Shown here one piece after another: positions 12,532-24,511 of a stretch of 64,000 nt of DNA. Under the pieces are notes generated by a model, which was not told where the DNA came from, made no database searches, and worked only from the letters and a program-made list of their open reading frames with translations. Position 1 is the first letter of the stretch. Each line of letters starts with the position of its first letter. Both the position numbers and the translations under genes were made by a program. This DNA is from Dermacentor variabilis (lineage: Eukaryota > Arthropoda > Arachnida > Ixodida > Ixodidae): assembly GCF_050947875.1 (NCBI RefSeq), contig NC_134572.1, positions 155,765,105 through 155,829,104 of the forward strand. Direction: 5' to 3'.

Positions 12532-12646
12532 TTTAGCACAAAACAACGGACACAAGAAAGACGGCAGAATAATGCGCTACTCTCAAGTGTCAGTTGAGAG
12601 TAGCGCCAGTCCTGTCGTATTCTTCTGCCCGTTGTTATGCGCTAAA
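12532..12646. repeat. Inverted repeat with a perfect 13-bp core stem
   Basis: gcgctactctcaa (12574-12586) and ttgagagtagcgc (12594-12606) pair perfectly around a 7-nt loop (gtgtcag). The pairing continues imperfectly outward to 12532 and 12646 (tttagcacaaaacaacgg versus ccgttgttatgcgctaaa). The arm consensus, a cacaagaa/gacgg/cagaa run ending in gcgctact, resembles the outer ends of the PLE at 32.1-35.5 kb, so I read it as two PLE-type termini joined tail to tail. The hairpin is seen directly; its origin is inference. Confidence 0.8.
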
Positions 12647-12743
12647 CTGAGTAACTGTGCGCCATTGTTTGTAATCTATGAGAGGGTTGAGCATTGTCAT
12701 TGCTTCACATGGCACATCGCATTGAGGCAGACGTGTTGGCAGA

Positions 12744-12850
12744 GTTATGGTGCTCTACGTGCCAAAACACTATCGGATTATGAGACACGCCGTCGTGGCG
12801 TACTCAGGATTAACTTTGATACCCTGGTGTTCTTTAACGTGCCCCTGAAT
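12744..12850 (-). mobile_element. tRNA-derived SINE, 3' half only
   Basis: On the minus strand the sequence matches the SINE body from gcacgttaaagaa through the gcctgagtacgcc-like and gtctcataatcc blocks to the tail. The tRNA-like head is missing. It directly abuts the 3' end of LINE-A at 12851. Confidence 0.75.
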
Positions 12851-14503
12851 CATTCATTCAATCTTTATTTACACCATATTTTAGAAGATACGAAAGCATT
12901 ACTGGACCCATAGCCATTGGCTAGTCCCGGGTCCATAGTCAACTTATGTTATAAAACGCAGCGCTCGAGCAAACGAAAAGAGTAGACATAAAACATAATA
13001 GTAATATTAACATAGATAACTATGACAAGAATCTAAATATAAACTTGGTGTTTTTTTATCCTGCACACACGCGAGCAAACAAAACAGACATAATACATAA
13101 CAATGAAATTGACATGCCCAACTTGAACAATTGACATGCACAACATAAGCAGGAATGTAAATATAAAGAAGTGTGCTTGCATGGGCAGCATTTTTCAAAA
13201 TAGTATTTTCTCACAGCTGACCTAAAGTTACGGGCTTCTTTATATGTATTGGCAGAGATTTCCAAATAAGTGCGCCGTTAAGTTACGCGAGCCTTTTCCC
13301 GTACAGTGTATGACATGGAAGCAAATTAAAACACTGATTAGTTGCAGCTCTTGTATTTCGCAACGAGATTTTAAATAAAGTAATTGGAAGTGCATTATTC
13401 GTTTCAATAATACTATGAATGACCTCAACAATTTTCATTTCATAGAATGCATGCACTGGCAACACATGCAATGAGCTATACAAGTACGTACTGGATTGTG
13501 TACACCTAGAAGAAGTGATAATTCTTAATGCGCCCTTTTGCAGATGGAATACAGGCTCAAGGTAAGTCATAAAAGTGTTTCCTCATGAATCAATCGAATA
13601 AGATATGTGACTGAATGAAAGAAAAGTACAGAATGCGTAGGACAGGACATTGGAAACATTCACGCGCCTTAAGAAGAATATTACATCCGTAAGCAAGCTT
13701 GGAAATAAGGTGTTTAATGCGAGTTATCCAGTGCATGTCTGAATCAAAGAAAATACCTAAATATTTGTACGAGACAACTTGTACTTTTGCGCCTCGTAGT
13801 GATATGTCAAGTATTTCAGTAGTGAGCTTTTTCTTCCTTGAATGAAAAACTGTATAGTTAGTCTAATTAAGATTAAGGGTCAGTTCACTGGACGAGAACC
13901 ACTTAAAAACGTTAACTCTACGTTTATTTTATTCTTTATATAAAGCCGACTCTCTCCAGTAAATAGAAGAGCGGTGTCGTCAGCATACATTAGAGCCTGT
14001 GAATGCCTAAGCTTTGCAGGGAAATCATTTATGTAAAGTGAGAAAAGCATGGGCCCAAGAACGGAACCCTGTGGCACACCAGTTAGTACGGTTTGTGAGG
14101 TAGACGCATAATTTTTAAGTATTACTTGCTGCTTGCGGTTACTGAGGTAGCTTCGAAGCAAGTTCAGGATTTTGTCCATAAACCCTAGATTGTTATTGTT
14201 GTTCAGTAATATCTGATGGTCAACTGTATCGAAGGCCTTTTTTATGTCGAGATAGACAACGACCGCCATTTTATTCTCCTGGATAGCCGTATTCAGTAGG
14301 TGTGTCAGAGTGAAAACAGCGGAGGAAGTAGATTTCTTAGGTCTGAAACCGTGTTGTTGGGGGCTCAGTATATTGTATTTGGATATGAATTTGTTTGTGT
14401 ACACGGAGAGTATATTTGCAAAGACTGTGTTGATAATGCTATGAATTGAAATCGGCCAATCACTTGATGGGTTAGAACTATCTCCGTCCTTATAAATCGG
14501 ATT
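12851..14503 (-). pseudogene. LINE-A reverse transcriptase, C-terminal region and 3' UTR (CR1/L2/Jockey-like)
   Basis: Minus-strand frame 14404-13880 contains the RT palm with QQHGFRPKKST, VVVYLDIKKAFDTVDHQILL (first catalytic Asp), TGVPQGSVLGPMLFSLYIND and LMYADDTALL (intact catalytic YADD). The preceding PIYKDGDSSNP motif lies at about 14500-14465. After stops and frameshifts the thumb and C-terminal segment continues (VVSYKYLGIFFDSDMHW; then YLEPVFHLQKGALRIITSS at about 13560-13500) down to about 13000. A 3' UTR ends in aataaagattgaatgaatg at 12875-12855, the kind of short-repeat tail such LINEs carry. Known role: target-primed reverse transcription. Dead by frameshifts. Orientation and content complement the ORF1 plus endonuclease block at 17940-20020, so I infer one element split by later insertions. 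Confidence 0.85.
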
Positions 14504-14534
14504 ACATAATAAAATTATGGGGTTTCACGCACCG
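14504..14534 (-). mobile_element. Tail piece of the SINE split by LINE-B
   Basis: aataaaattatggggtttcacgcacc is the reverse complement of the SINE 3' tail. The next expected SINE bases (aaaaccactttct) are found 3.2 kb away at about 17727, on the other side of LINE-B. Confidence 0.75.
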
Positions 14535-17500
14535 TGAAAATTAAACGTGAAAAGGAACCTCCTTACCTTTAACGGTACAAATGGGAAAGCATAAGTAGAA
14601 AAAACCAAAGAGGTGGTGGGATAGCCATTTACTTAAAAGATAATTTACCGTATAACATATTAGACAGTTTGTGCAGAATGGATGAACATGTTGAGAGCTT
14701 ATCGGTGAAAGTGCTTAACACCACTGTCTGCGCCGTGTACAGGCCACCTTCTGGCTGCGTATCTGAATTCATGTCGTTTCTTGAAAATTCACTTTGCTAT
14801 TTTAGCTCGGCGAATGCACCGTTTATGATCTTTGGAGATATAAATATTGACAGAATATCCGGTAACTTACATGCTAACACATTTCAAGGCGTTGTTCACC
14901 AGTACGTGTGCAACAATGTGATAGCACTGCCCACTAGGGCAACCATTGACACTACCACATCCCTTGACATCTGCGTCGCAAACATGGATAACGATGGTCT
15001 TTATGCTGGTATATTCTTGAATGACATCAGCGATCATCTGCTCGCGTTTTGCCTAGCAAACGCATCCTACAAGGATCAACATAATTATGAAGGTAACCTC
15101 TTGCTCCGATCGGTAAACGGAACTACACTAACCATGTTCAGCTGCCATATCAACCAAGAAAGCTGGCAGGCCGTCTACGATGAGCATAGCCCCGCAACTG
15201 CGTACAAGATCTTCGTGGAGAAATTCAAACAGTGCTACCAATATAGCTTTCGCTCTGCGAAAGCAGAAAAAAAGAAATAAAAATGTTAGAAAACCATGGA
15301 TGACTGCGGAATTATACAAAAGAATACGTAAAAAGAATAAATTGTGCCACAGTTCCATTAGCTCTCGTAGTTGTGACATATTGACTGAGTTTAAAAGATT
15401 CAGAAATAAATTAAACTTCGATTTAAAAAAGGCAAGGAATGATTATTACGAAAGAAAATTTTACAAAATTACGTAGACGTAGACTTAGTTTACGTAGAGT
15501 GTGAACGATTTAAATAGACGAGGGCGAAAAACGCATATTGTGAATGAATATGCAATCGATACTGCCAATGTAGTTGGGAAAGAGCTCGTTGATGAAATGA
15601 ATTGACACTTTCTTAGCATAGGGGTGTATAGTGGACAAGACTCAGAAACGGATAGTTTTATGACTATACGGCAGGTTGATTCCATGATGCTTACACGAGC
15701 GATTCCTACTGAAATTGAAACATTTATCATGGCCCTAGAAAACAAAGCTGCAGGTGGGGAAGACGAAATAAAGGCCTTACTTGTCAAGTATGTCCCTCAT
15801 CTTATTAGTCCCGTATTAACCCATATAACAAACGAGATGCTTACACGTGGTGAGTTCCCAGATGAATTAAAGATAGCTATGGTCACCCCTGTTTACAATG
15901 GTGGCGATGAGAAAAAGCTTACTAACTACAGACCGATAACTGTTTTGCCGGTGTTTTCCGGCAAAACATTATCATTATTATTATTAGTGATAGGCTTACG
16001 TCTTTTTTTCATAAACACAAGATAATTACGAAGTCGCTGTATTGCTTTCAGAAGGATAAGTCTGCAAAACTAGCTTTAATAAACATAAAGGACAAAGTAA
16101 TTCAAAACATTGAGAACAAACTGCTCACTTTGGGGATTTTCTTGGATTAAAAAAATGTATTAGACACGGTGCAACACGATATACTTCTTAAGAAGCTTGC
16201 TGCGTATGATGTTTGAGGAGCAGCACAGAATTTAATTACATCATATCTCTCAAATCGGTATACGTATGTAGGCGTCGACAATCTGGTGTCGCGAAAATTG
16301 AAAGTCGAATATGGCGTCCCTCAAGGATCAATCTTAGAACCCCTCTTATTTCTTGTATACATAAATGATATAACGTCAATACCAAACTCCCCTTAAATAA
16401 TAATGTATGTTGACGACACTGATATCTTCTTTACTGGCACAACAAAAGAGGTCATTGAATCATCAGCTAACAGTTACCTCTTACACCTCTTCAGGTGGCT
16501 TAAAAGCACCGGCTGAGTTTAAACACAAACCAAATACATAACTTTTAAGCCAGCAAATAAAAGACACCCCTACTGTGTTCGTCTAAACTTTGAGGACACG
16601 TTACTGGAACAAGATATTGAGCAAAAGTTCTTGGGCGTATGGTTTACACAGGACCTTACTTGGAATACTGACGTTAACAAATTAAAAAATGAGCTATGTC
16701 GAGTTACTGGCTGCATGTATAAAATACAAAATATACTACCCACATGGTTTAAACAAACATTGTACTACTCACTTTTTTATTGAAAACTCAGTTGCGGCAT
16801 CTTTGTCTGGGGAACTACGACAGTTTCAAACTACAAAAAAATAATCATTGTACAAAAGAAAATATTGAGAATGCGTGAAAACCATGCGGATGACAAGCGA
16901 GGAGTTCGAACAAGACCGCTCTTCAATAAATATAGCAGGCTTAAAGCAGATAAAGTTTATTGCTTCAAACTACTTCAGTGGATATACAAAGATAGGCTGC
17001 ACACTATGCCTGTCGACAGTTGCACCTCACACCCAATACGTAAACCGCGCCATCTAAAGCCCGCCACAAGAACTGATTACGGAAGGCAAACAATAAATTA
17101 TCAAGCGATTGCTATATTAAACAGTGATATCTTTAACGTACAATACACACACTCCTTCAGCAACTTCAAAAATGACTGTAAAAACCTATTAGTGGGAAGT
17201 GACATTGCATTTTCATTTTGAGTAACTTGTGCTCATTCCTGATAACACATGTAACCTCAGTTATGTTACTGATTTTCTCAGCACTTGTAAATTGCGTTTG
17301 CCATTGTTTCGACATTTACACTGTGCATCAATCTAAACCTTCGTTCTTTTCTAAAATGTTTCTATGTACTGATCCATTTACTCTATATGCTATTTATTTT
17401 CGGGCCAGTGATTCTATGGTTCTCTTTTCCTTGTTGACTTCTGATGCCAGCCAATTTTATTGTTATATAATGCTCATTGCTTATGTGTCTTCTGCTTTTT

Positions 17501-17726
17501 CGAAATCTATCAGGTTGAAGCTAAAGTAATGCTTTGGGTACATTTGTTTTGAATAACTGCATTTTTTGTTGCTGTTTGGTGTGTGTTAAAGATACGTTTG
17601 GCAAATATGTATGTGACTGATTTGTCATGCTGCCTTGAACTGTAGGGGCGCAGAGGCTCTGTCAGGCATTTTGCCTTTACCTTTGCCCCCTACACGGAGA
17701 GAATCAATGAAACAAACAATAAAGAA
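14535..17726 (+). pseudogene. LINE-B, 5'-truncated non-LTR retrotransposon (CR1/L2/Jockey-like)
   Basis: The plus strand carries, in order: the C-terminal two thirds of an endonuclease/exonuclease/phosphatase domain (RGGGIAIYLKDN at about 14610; VYRPPSG; FGDINID at about 14830; SDH at about 15029-15037), a basic linker (KPWMTAELYKRIRKKNKL, about 15290), then RT with AGGEDEI (about 15750), NYRPITVLPVF (about 15925), GVPQGSILEPLLF (about 16315) and MYVDDTDIF (about 16400), a thumb segment (KFLGVWFTQDLTW) and a C-terminal end at the stop at about 17221. A 3' UTR runs to an aaacaaacaataaag tail. Several stops and frameshifts (for example at 16021, and stop codons near 16150, 16395 and 16515) abolish function. 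The element sits inside a SINE, so it inserted after it. Confidence 0.9.
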
Positions 17727-17934
17727 AAAAACACTTTCTTATTATGAGCCACGCCCTAGTGGAGGACACCGGAAATTTCGGTCACCTGGGGTTCTTTAAC
17801 GTGCATCTAAATATAAGTACACGGGTGTTTTCGCATTTCGCCTCCATCGAAATGCGGTCGCCGCGGCTGGGATTCGAGCCCGCGACCTCGTGCTCAGCAG
17901 CACAACACCATAGCCACTGAGCAACCACGGAGGG
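17727..17934 (-). mobile_element. tRNA-derived SINE, head and body (split by LINE-B)
   Basis: Minus strand from 17934: ccctccgtggttgctcagtg (A-box region), gaggtcgcgggctcgaatcc (B-box region), gcatttcgatggaggcgaaa, cgttaaagaac and the ggcgtggctcataat block. The remaining tail is at 14504-14534. Internal RNA polymerase III promoter boxes are characteristic of tRNA-derived SINEs. It separates the two halves of LINE-A. Confidence 0.9.
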
Positions 17935-17939
17935 TCGCA

Positions 17940-19190
17940 AATGACTTTCGCTCTTTTTAATTCTGCCGTCCTATATTTCCAAAATACTCATTAAATTCGT
18001 CTACTCTTTCCTGGTCAAATACAACAGGCAATATACGCTGCTCTGAACGAAGCCCTACAGCACCTGTTACAACATTCTAAATTTCACCTATATCGCCCTG
18101 AGCGTTAATGATAAGAGAAGAGTAGTATTCTTGCTTATTTTACGCAGTAGAGACACCGACAGGTTCCTCAAACGCTTACACTGGCTTAGATATTAGTTGG
18201 TTTTAGCACGTTTACACTTCTCATGGCATTTTTCTTTCTCCTTCAGTATGCATAGGATATCGTGAGTGATCCATGGGCATATAGGTGCAAAGTATCTACC
18301 CGAGGACTTGTCTGTGGTGCTCTGCATGATGGCATTCTGGACAACTGTAAAGAAGTTTGTATATTCTTTGTTTATGTCAGCATCATAGGTATCAAAGAAG
18401 TTTACTTTCTGCAAGTTCTCGCGAAGTAATCGATAGTCAATCTTTTTCTGTGGTTCATGAACAGATATGCTCGCCGTTATCCTTCCTTGGATTTTAACCG
18501 CAACGAATATGGGTATGTGATCGGCTATTGGATCTAGGTAAGTTCCGGCCCATCGGTTACATGCGATGCTCGTAAGCGCATCGTCTATTACAGTGTTAGA
18601 AGTGCCAGTGTTACGTGTTGGCACTGTTATAAGGTTGCATAAGTTATATAAATGTAGAAGTAAAGTGTAATTGTTAGCTTCTCCAGAAACATCTATAATA
18701 AAGTCTCCTGCAATTACACCACGGTTCCTGTTTTAGTGCTTAAGATTTCTACAATTGATTGAAGCTTCTCAATAAAAATTGAAACAGCAGAACCGGGAGG
18801 CCGGTACACCACACCGATTGTTCTAACACACTCAATTTTTCAAAAAGTGCCTCAATTGTAGGGTCACTGATAGTAAGGGCAGGAAGTACTTCAAAATCAA
18901 TACTTTCTTTTATAAAGAAGGCAGCACCACCTCCTCGTGCTCTTGAAACCCTTGGCAGAGAGGGAAGATTGGAGCGCCTGATATACATGACGATTCTTTA
19001 TCCTTGAGCCCGGTTTTCGTAATAGCGATCAAGTCGAAAAGTATGCTGGGATAGGTGAGCACTCAGTAAGTTAAGGTTTTTTGGGATACTGCGCACATTG
19101 CAATAAAAAACTGAGAACACATATTGGTGCTGTATTAGTTGATCAACTTGATACCAACTAAAGGTCATGATGAAATAGAAGGATAACACG
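17940..19190 (-). pseudogene. LINE-A ORF2 N-terminal endonuclease and linker
   Basis: Minus strand, read across frameshifts: FSVFYCNVRSIPKNLNLL (about 19120, start of the endonuclease with the conserved Asn), RARGGGAAFFIKESIDFEVLP (about 18935), GDFIIDV (about 18705), NTVIDDALT and DPIADHIPIFVAV (about 18510; Asp-His pair), then a basic linker and the sequence leading to RT (YYSSLINAQGDIGEIW-like at about 18090). The endonuclease nicks the target strand for reverse transcription. Reading ends near the SINE head at 17934, and the RT block resumes on the far side at 14503. A stretch of about 100 residues expected between them is missing, so a deletion accompanied or followed the insertion. Confidence 0.85.
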
Positions 19191-19244
19191 AAGATATGAA
19201 CAGAGGAAAAAGCTATTGAATTTGGGTTAGGTCGTTTTCACTAC

Positions 19245-20020
19245 CAATTGTCAACACAGTTGAGGTTTCTCTCCCTCATGAAAATCTTTCTGTGTGAAAC
19301 ACAGGCAAACTTCCATTTTGTCTTGAGGCGCAGTTGACGTGCTTTGCTCAAGAATACTTTGATCTCAATACAGAGATGCTCAATAACATAAACCGGATTG
19401 GTTTCTTCGAAGCCATGAACTCTTGTGGAAAGCCTTGCCTTTCTAGCTGCAGAGAACTTATCCCGCCTAGCACGAGTGGAAAACCGCAACACAACGTTAG
19501 GTCCCGTACTTTGAACGGACGCGGTGCACAACGTCAATGTCATCTTCGGAGACATGGACACCCACGAATGTTGCTATTTCTTCCACATACTTACGCAGAT
19601 TCTCATCAAGCCCCACTGGTATGCCTTTTATTTCTACATTCTGGCTCATGCTGTATTGCTTTAGCCCAATAATTTCTTTCTTAGCTTCCGCTAGTGCCTT
19701 CTCCATCTGCTTGATTTCATACTGGCATTGAGAATTCTGTGTTTTACTTCGATCATCTCACGACGGAGGTACAGGACATCCCTCTTGAACTGCTCAAAAC
19801 TATCATTCATGAAACCCATAGCCCTTCGTATTCCCTCTAGTTCAGAATGGATATCAGTGTTTGATGTTTGCGCGGCTGCAATTTAATTCTTCACGTCAGT
19901 TGCGAACTGATCAAGCTTCACTAATACGTCGGTTAACACTTTCACAATCTCTTTTATGCTACTCGGTTGTTTTTCGCCAAAAGCCGCGAGAGCGTCCTCA
20001 AGAGTACCGGTGTTTGCCAT
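19245..20020 (-). pseudogene. LINE-A ORF1 protein (coiled coil and RRM-like)
   Basis: A start codon at 20020-20018 opens MANTGTLEDALAAFGEKQ, followed by a heptad-rich coiled-coil region (LVKLDQFATDVKN, then after a stop ELEGIRRAMGFMNDSFEQF). A second block, NVEIKGIPVGLDENLRKYV to DIDVVHRV (about 19650-19515), and a third, NVVLRFSTRARRDKFSAAR with NPVYVIEHL (about 19500-19380), form the L1-like RNA-binding architecture common to CR1/L2/Jockey ORF1 proteins. It ends near 19245, about 60 bp before the endonuclease frame, a normal ORF1-ORF2 spacing. At least one stop (near 19884) and a frameshift break it. Confidence 0.85.
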
Positions 20021-20163
20021 AATTCAAACAGAGAGCACCAGCGAACCGCCACTGTCCCCGTGAACACAAATTTGACAAGCAAATAATTGACAATACACTC
20101 ATTGCAGCAACAGCGACGACGCAGCGTAATATTTCCACAAATAGGAACGGAATTAGCACCAAA

Positions 20164-20500
20164 CTGCGAAAGGTAGATCAAGTTGGTTATGACGAGTTTG
20201 TACGCCACCGCTGCTGCTGCCAAAGTGAATGCGGCACACAGGAATGCCGCCCCTTCGATGAAGCCGATAAGCCCAGGAGCAGTCTCCGGTCAGCGAAAAC
20301 TGATGGCAGCAGACGTGAGTCCTGTTGCACTTGAAGTACTGGGTTTTATTTAGGATTGGCAGCGCGCGAAGGCAGATATGCTCCGGGACCCTTGTAATGT
20401 GATGGCAGCTTACGCTGGCAGCACTTTTGTCCCGCTCCTGCGAAAGGTAGATCAAGTTGGTTATGACGCGTCTGTACGCCGCCGCTGGTGCTGCCAAAGT
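20164..20500. repeat. Paired 63-bp direct repeat in the LINE-A 5' region
   Basis: ctgcgaaaggtagatcaagt begins both 20164-20226 and 20438-20500. The two 63-bp copies differ at only a few positions and lie 274 bp apart, immediately upstream of LINE-A ORF1. This could represent promoter monomers of the LINE 5' UTR; that role is inference. Confidence 0.75.
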
Positions 20501-20512
20501 CATCAAAGTGTA

Positions 20513-20617
20513 CGACCGTTATGAAAGTGCACCACCGTTATTGTATTTCGCTCCCGTATATATCCGGCTCCCCATGGCGGGGATCTAACTCGCGACCTCG
20601 AGCAATGCCATAGCCGT
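20513..20617 (-). mobile_element. Diverged tRNA-derived SINE head
   Basis: On the minus strand: taacggctatggcattgctc, then gaggtcgcgagttagatccc (B-box-like), then a degraded ggagcgaaatac segment. It matches the order of the SINE head with many changes; the body is missing. Confidence 0.5.
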
Positions 20618-23457
20618 TAAGATAAATGCGCCTGCCCCGCACGTGTTGATTTCACGTGCGAACACTTCAGTAGTATCACATATACGCTACAGTAATTAAT
20701 TTCAGCTTTGCGTCTGCACGCCCGGCGCCAGTTGCCCACTTGACAAATTTGCATGGTGTTTATTTTTTAGACATAGCAGAAACGTACACTACAGTGCCTT
20801 CAGTGTGCCCGCAACCGCTGTCGTGTCTATAACAGTAGTTTCGTTATCTTCTCACGTCGCCTTTTCCCTGTACCGTCCTTCCCCTCTGTCTGAGAAATGC
20901 GAGCGAAGAATGGTAAGGCTCTTTTTCACTAGTTTCCCGAATAGCCCGGTTCTACTCATTTTCCGCCTCTTCACTCTGCCCCATCTCTACCATAGTGCTC
21001 ACCTGTCTTCAGAACTTGCATGTTAGGAGAAGGGTAAGTGCCGCAGTTTTCGCAATGATTTTTAGGGGGTTCACGAATAATTGCAGCTGCAAAGAGGCTA
21101 ATGTGACGACGCCGAGGGAGCTAGAGAGGGCACTAAGCACTTATGACGCGATGGAAAGGTCCCAACGAGTTTCTTGCGCCATCTTTCCTCTTTTCCGAGC
21201 CTCTTCTATGTATATGCACGCTCTAAAGCCCTCCCGACACGGCGCGCTAGAAAATAACAGCACCTGTGGAAAAGTCGAAGGAAGAGGCAAAGAAAGCTTT
21301 ACTTAAAAAAAGTTGCCTATATTTGTTGGCGTACAGTGGCGTGTCGTCGTGGTGTCAACGCGTCCTTGGCCGGATGTCTAAGCTGCGGGAGCCAACTGAC
21401 CAACCTGCCCACAAGACTTTCTGCCTAAAGGAACAACCTTATCCTGCTGCCAAGACGCGAATGATCTATCTACTTTGCTGCAGGCATACAGGACTGTTTT
21501 TATAGCCTGTTCATTATTTGCTCCCTCCACAGCTATACTGTGGAAGTACTCCATTTTCACTACCCTGCATTAATAAGTCAACTTGTCATCGAATAACATT
21601 CTCTAATAATGTTTTATTCTTGCTATTATTGTCGTATGCAATCTACACAAAATACTCAGGCACCCTCTAATGGAATGCTTCGCATTTTTGCCTGATTACG
21701 CCTGCCATTGTGATGCTAGCAATATTTCAAGTAATATATTGGTATAGCAATTCCCCTAGCAATATCGCCGCCAGCGACTTCACGGGCTCCCGTAGGCGGC
21801 GGCTTGGACTGGCACTCACGAAGTGAATTGTATAACCTCCTTTCATAAAAATGGCATCATGGTTGCTAATATATTGTTGGCTTGGATATGTTTGGCACGA
21901 GGCCCAAGACGGCACGCTGTCTTCTAACGTGTTCTTATGTTTGCGTTGACATCTCTGTCTTGAAGGGACGCGCACCGTAACATGCTTCAATGGTGCTTGC
22001 GTTGAGCATATGTAAAACGGCAAATGCAGTTCTAAAATTCGTGCTCCCTAACTTGTGCAGTAAACCCATCATTGTAGATTCCCTCTATAACAAGTCACGA
22101 GTATGGCGACCGTAACCGCAAGCATCACGGTATGGTCGTTTCTTGTCGCGACAGCGCACTTGTAATCCACAGACCCTGCTCCTAAGGAATACGCGGCAAG
22201 GTATGGCCAATAAATAAGTAAATGCCAAAATTTGTTTTCAGTAAACGTTTATTACCAAGAACGGCGGGTGCTTATACTACAGCAAAGAACGGATGCTGGG
22301 CGGTGACTCCAATCACTTACTCGCCACATCACATATCTACACTAGAGTTCAACCAGTTTCACAAGCTCTCGCTTATAATCTCTCGGCCCTAAACTGCGGC
22401 TTCACCTGCCACCCGGACTCTAACTTTTCCGCTCTCTGTCCCTTGCTCCGTTCCCACTCTGCTGAGACGTCCTTCCACCGATGTTTCCTCGTACTTTTTC
22501 TCAATAAATGCCATTTATCCAGTCAATCCTAAATTTCTGCATGCAGAAAGTAGCGTGTCTTGATCTCCATGACCACCCTGTCCATCACCTAGACTTTGCC
22601 ATCACAAAACAATGTTGCTGCGTTGCAAATGTCTTGGCGTCGCATATAAAATTGTCTAGGAATGGCAAGCAGCGCAGCGTGGAATTTTTCGTGGGTTACC
22701 AGACAGTACAGAGCACCTTCTCTGGTACTTCCAACACTCAGCGCACTGCTACGTGAGCTACTGTTAGCCGCTAGGACGAAGCACGCAATGAAAGAAACCT
22801 AGATATACAGGTCGCAGGCTGCGTTTTTCGGATTCGTGATGCGTCGATTTAAAATATGCATTTCTCAGCTATGCCTGCATGACAGCGATATAGGTCAGGT
22901 GACTTACAGTATATATAGCATGAGGATTTGGACTAAGGACGCTCTGCACGCAGCACTTTCGTCTTATGCGTGTTTGCGAACGGGAGTGAAAGTCAGGAGT
23001 GTACACTCTTCATCTGGTTCCAAATAAGTTCCAGTTAAAAGTGTGATCTACATATTTTTATCTGGATGCGAACTGTTATTAATTGGAACGAGACATATAA
23101 GTGGATCTTATGTAGGACGTTTGTCGTGTTTTCTTTACGTTCATGGTTCTTATTTGGAACTCCGTAAAGGGGGGAGGCCATGTTATATGATCCAGTTATC
23201 GTTCCACTTAGGTTCCAGTAAAATTTCTGGACAGTGCGTTTGCATATTTTTTTATTGTGTCTTGTTCCACATAACTGGCCCGCTGCAGAGAAGTGTGCAA
23301 TGTATCGTGCCGAAACTACATCATTGCACCACATTTAAATTTGGCGCTCTTTGGGCGCAGGTGCCCTTGACACATACACACATTGCATATAAACTTGCAG
23401 AAACTTATGCTGTATCGGTGAAGCTATATTACAGCAGCTGATATTTGTAAAATATCA
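20618..23457. other. No recognisable gene
   Basis: Mixed-composition sequence with frames up to 132 codons (23043-23441 plus), none with a motif I recognise. aataaa-type signals occur (for example about 22503) but without a supporting coding region. No mobile element boundaries seen. Confidence 0.4.
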
Positions 23458-23609
23458 AGGAGGATATTTACTGGTAATATTTTACATGAAACAAAATCCC
23501 TGTTCAACAATGCCGTAAAAAGATTGAACGACGGAAGTAAAGGATATATCTTAGAGAAAAGCAGAACATGCAGAAACCTCTTGTCAGGTTGTCTCCTGCG
23601 CGCAGACGG
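23458..23609 (+). repeat. Dispersed 152-bp repeat, copy 1
   Basis: Nearly identical to 25884-26037: both begin aggaggatatttactggtaa and end gtctcctgcgcgcagacgg. Differences are a handful of substitutions and one 2-bp insertion (atatat for atat). Flanks are unrelated outside these limits, which is the signature of an uncharacterised mobile or duplicated unit. Confidence 0.9.
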
Positions 23610-24511
23610 TCTTTGTGTGCCTGGTCTTGCTGTCACTAATTTCAGACGCGCAGTACACCAAAGCGTTGGTGTCATTGCTTTCTCTTGCATGTGTCTCAGT
23701 TTGCGCTTAAGTTTCAATGACGAATATTCAGCAACTAGCTCCTCTCCATTTTACTTCAGTGTGTCTGAACTTATCAATAAATTCTAGAATGTCTGGTGTC
23801 TTTTGGTACCCACTCGGCTGTTTGGACGAAGCCCATAACTTTCTGGGCTCAAGAATTTCTGGTGGACAGCGCGCTTATCTGGACACCTCGGTTACGGAAT
23901 AAATGTTGACGCTATCATGTCTTATGCATCTGACTAACAAGTAGCACCATAGAAACAAGGGATTTGGTTCTACGTTCAGCCATTTGCTCACTGTGGTGTA
24001 GCGCGTACAGAGTTTTCAACGCTTAAGCAATATGCCAATGACTACAGCCTTCAGTTATAATGGGCCCTTGGGTCGCGTTGCGGCATATTACTCATCCTTA
24101 TACGCATGCAAGTGTGGCTGCATTTTTATTCTCGTGTGGCTCTTTGATTTCCACAAGCAAACAAAATTCTCACTTTTGCAGGGAAAGGTCGACTTTATAC
24201 GATTCAGAAGTGGGGAACGAAATTAAACTTTGTGAACTTCAAATACTTCACAGTATCTACAGTAAATGCTGTGTATTAGTGCTGATATCATATTATTTCG
24301 TTTAATTATGCACTTCAATAAAGGAAATATTCGCAGTGTAAACATCGATTTCTTCATGGTAACTAAACCTCACTGAATGGCCCTTCCGTCTCCTGCTGCT
24401 CCCTTGTGTATTATTTTCCTTCAGAACTGGCGTTTAGAAGAAAAAGAACTTTTTTGAAACGGGCCGCTGCATTATTTTCTAATAAGCTGTCCCACACATT
24501 CCCCCGGCTAT
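23610..24511. other. No recognisable gene
   Basis: No motif recognised; lies between repeat copy 1 and the RTE-like LINE. Confidence 0.4.
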
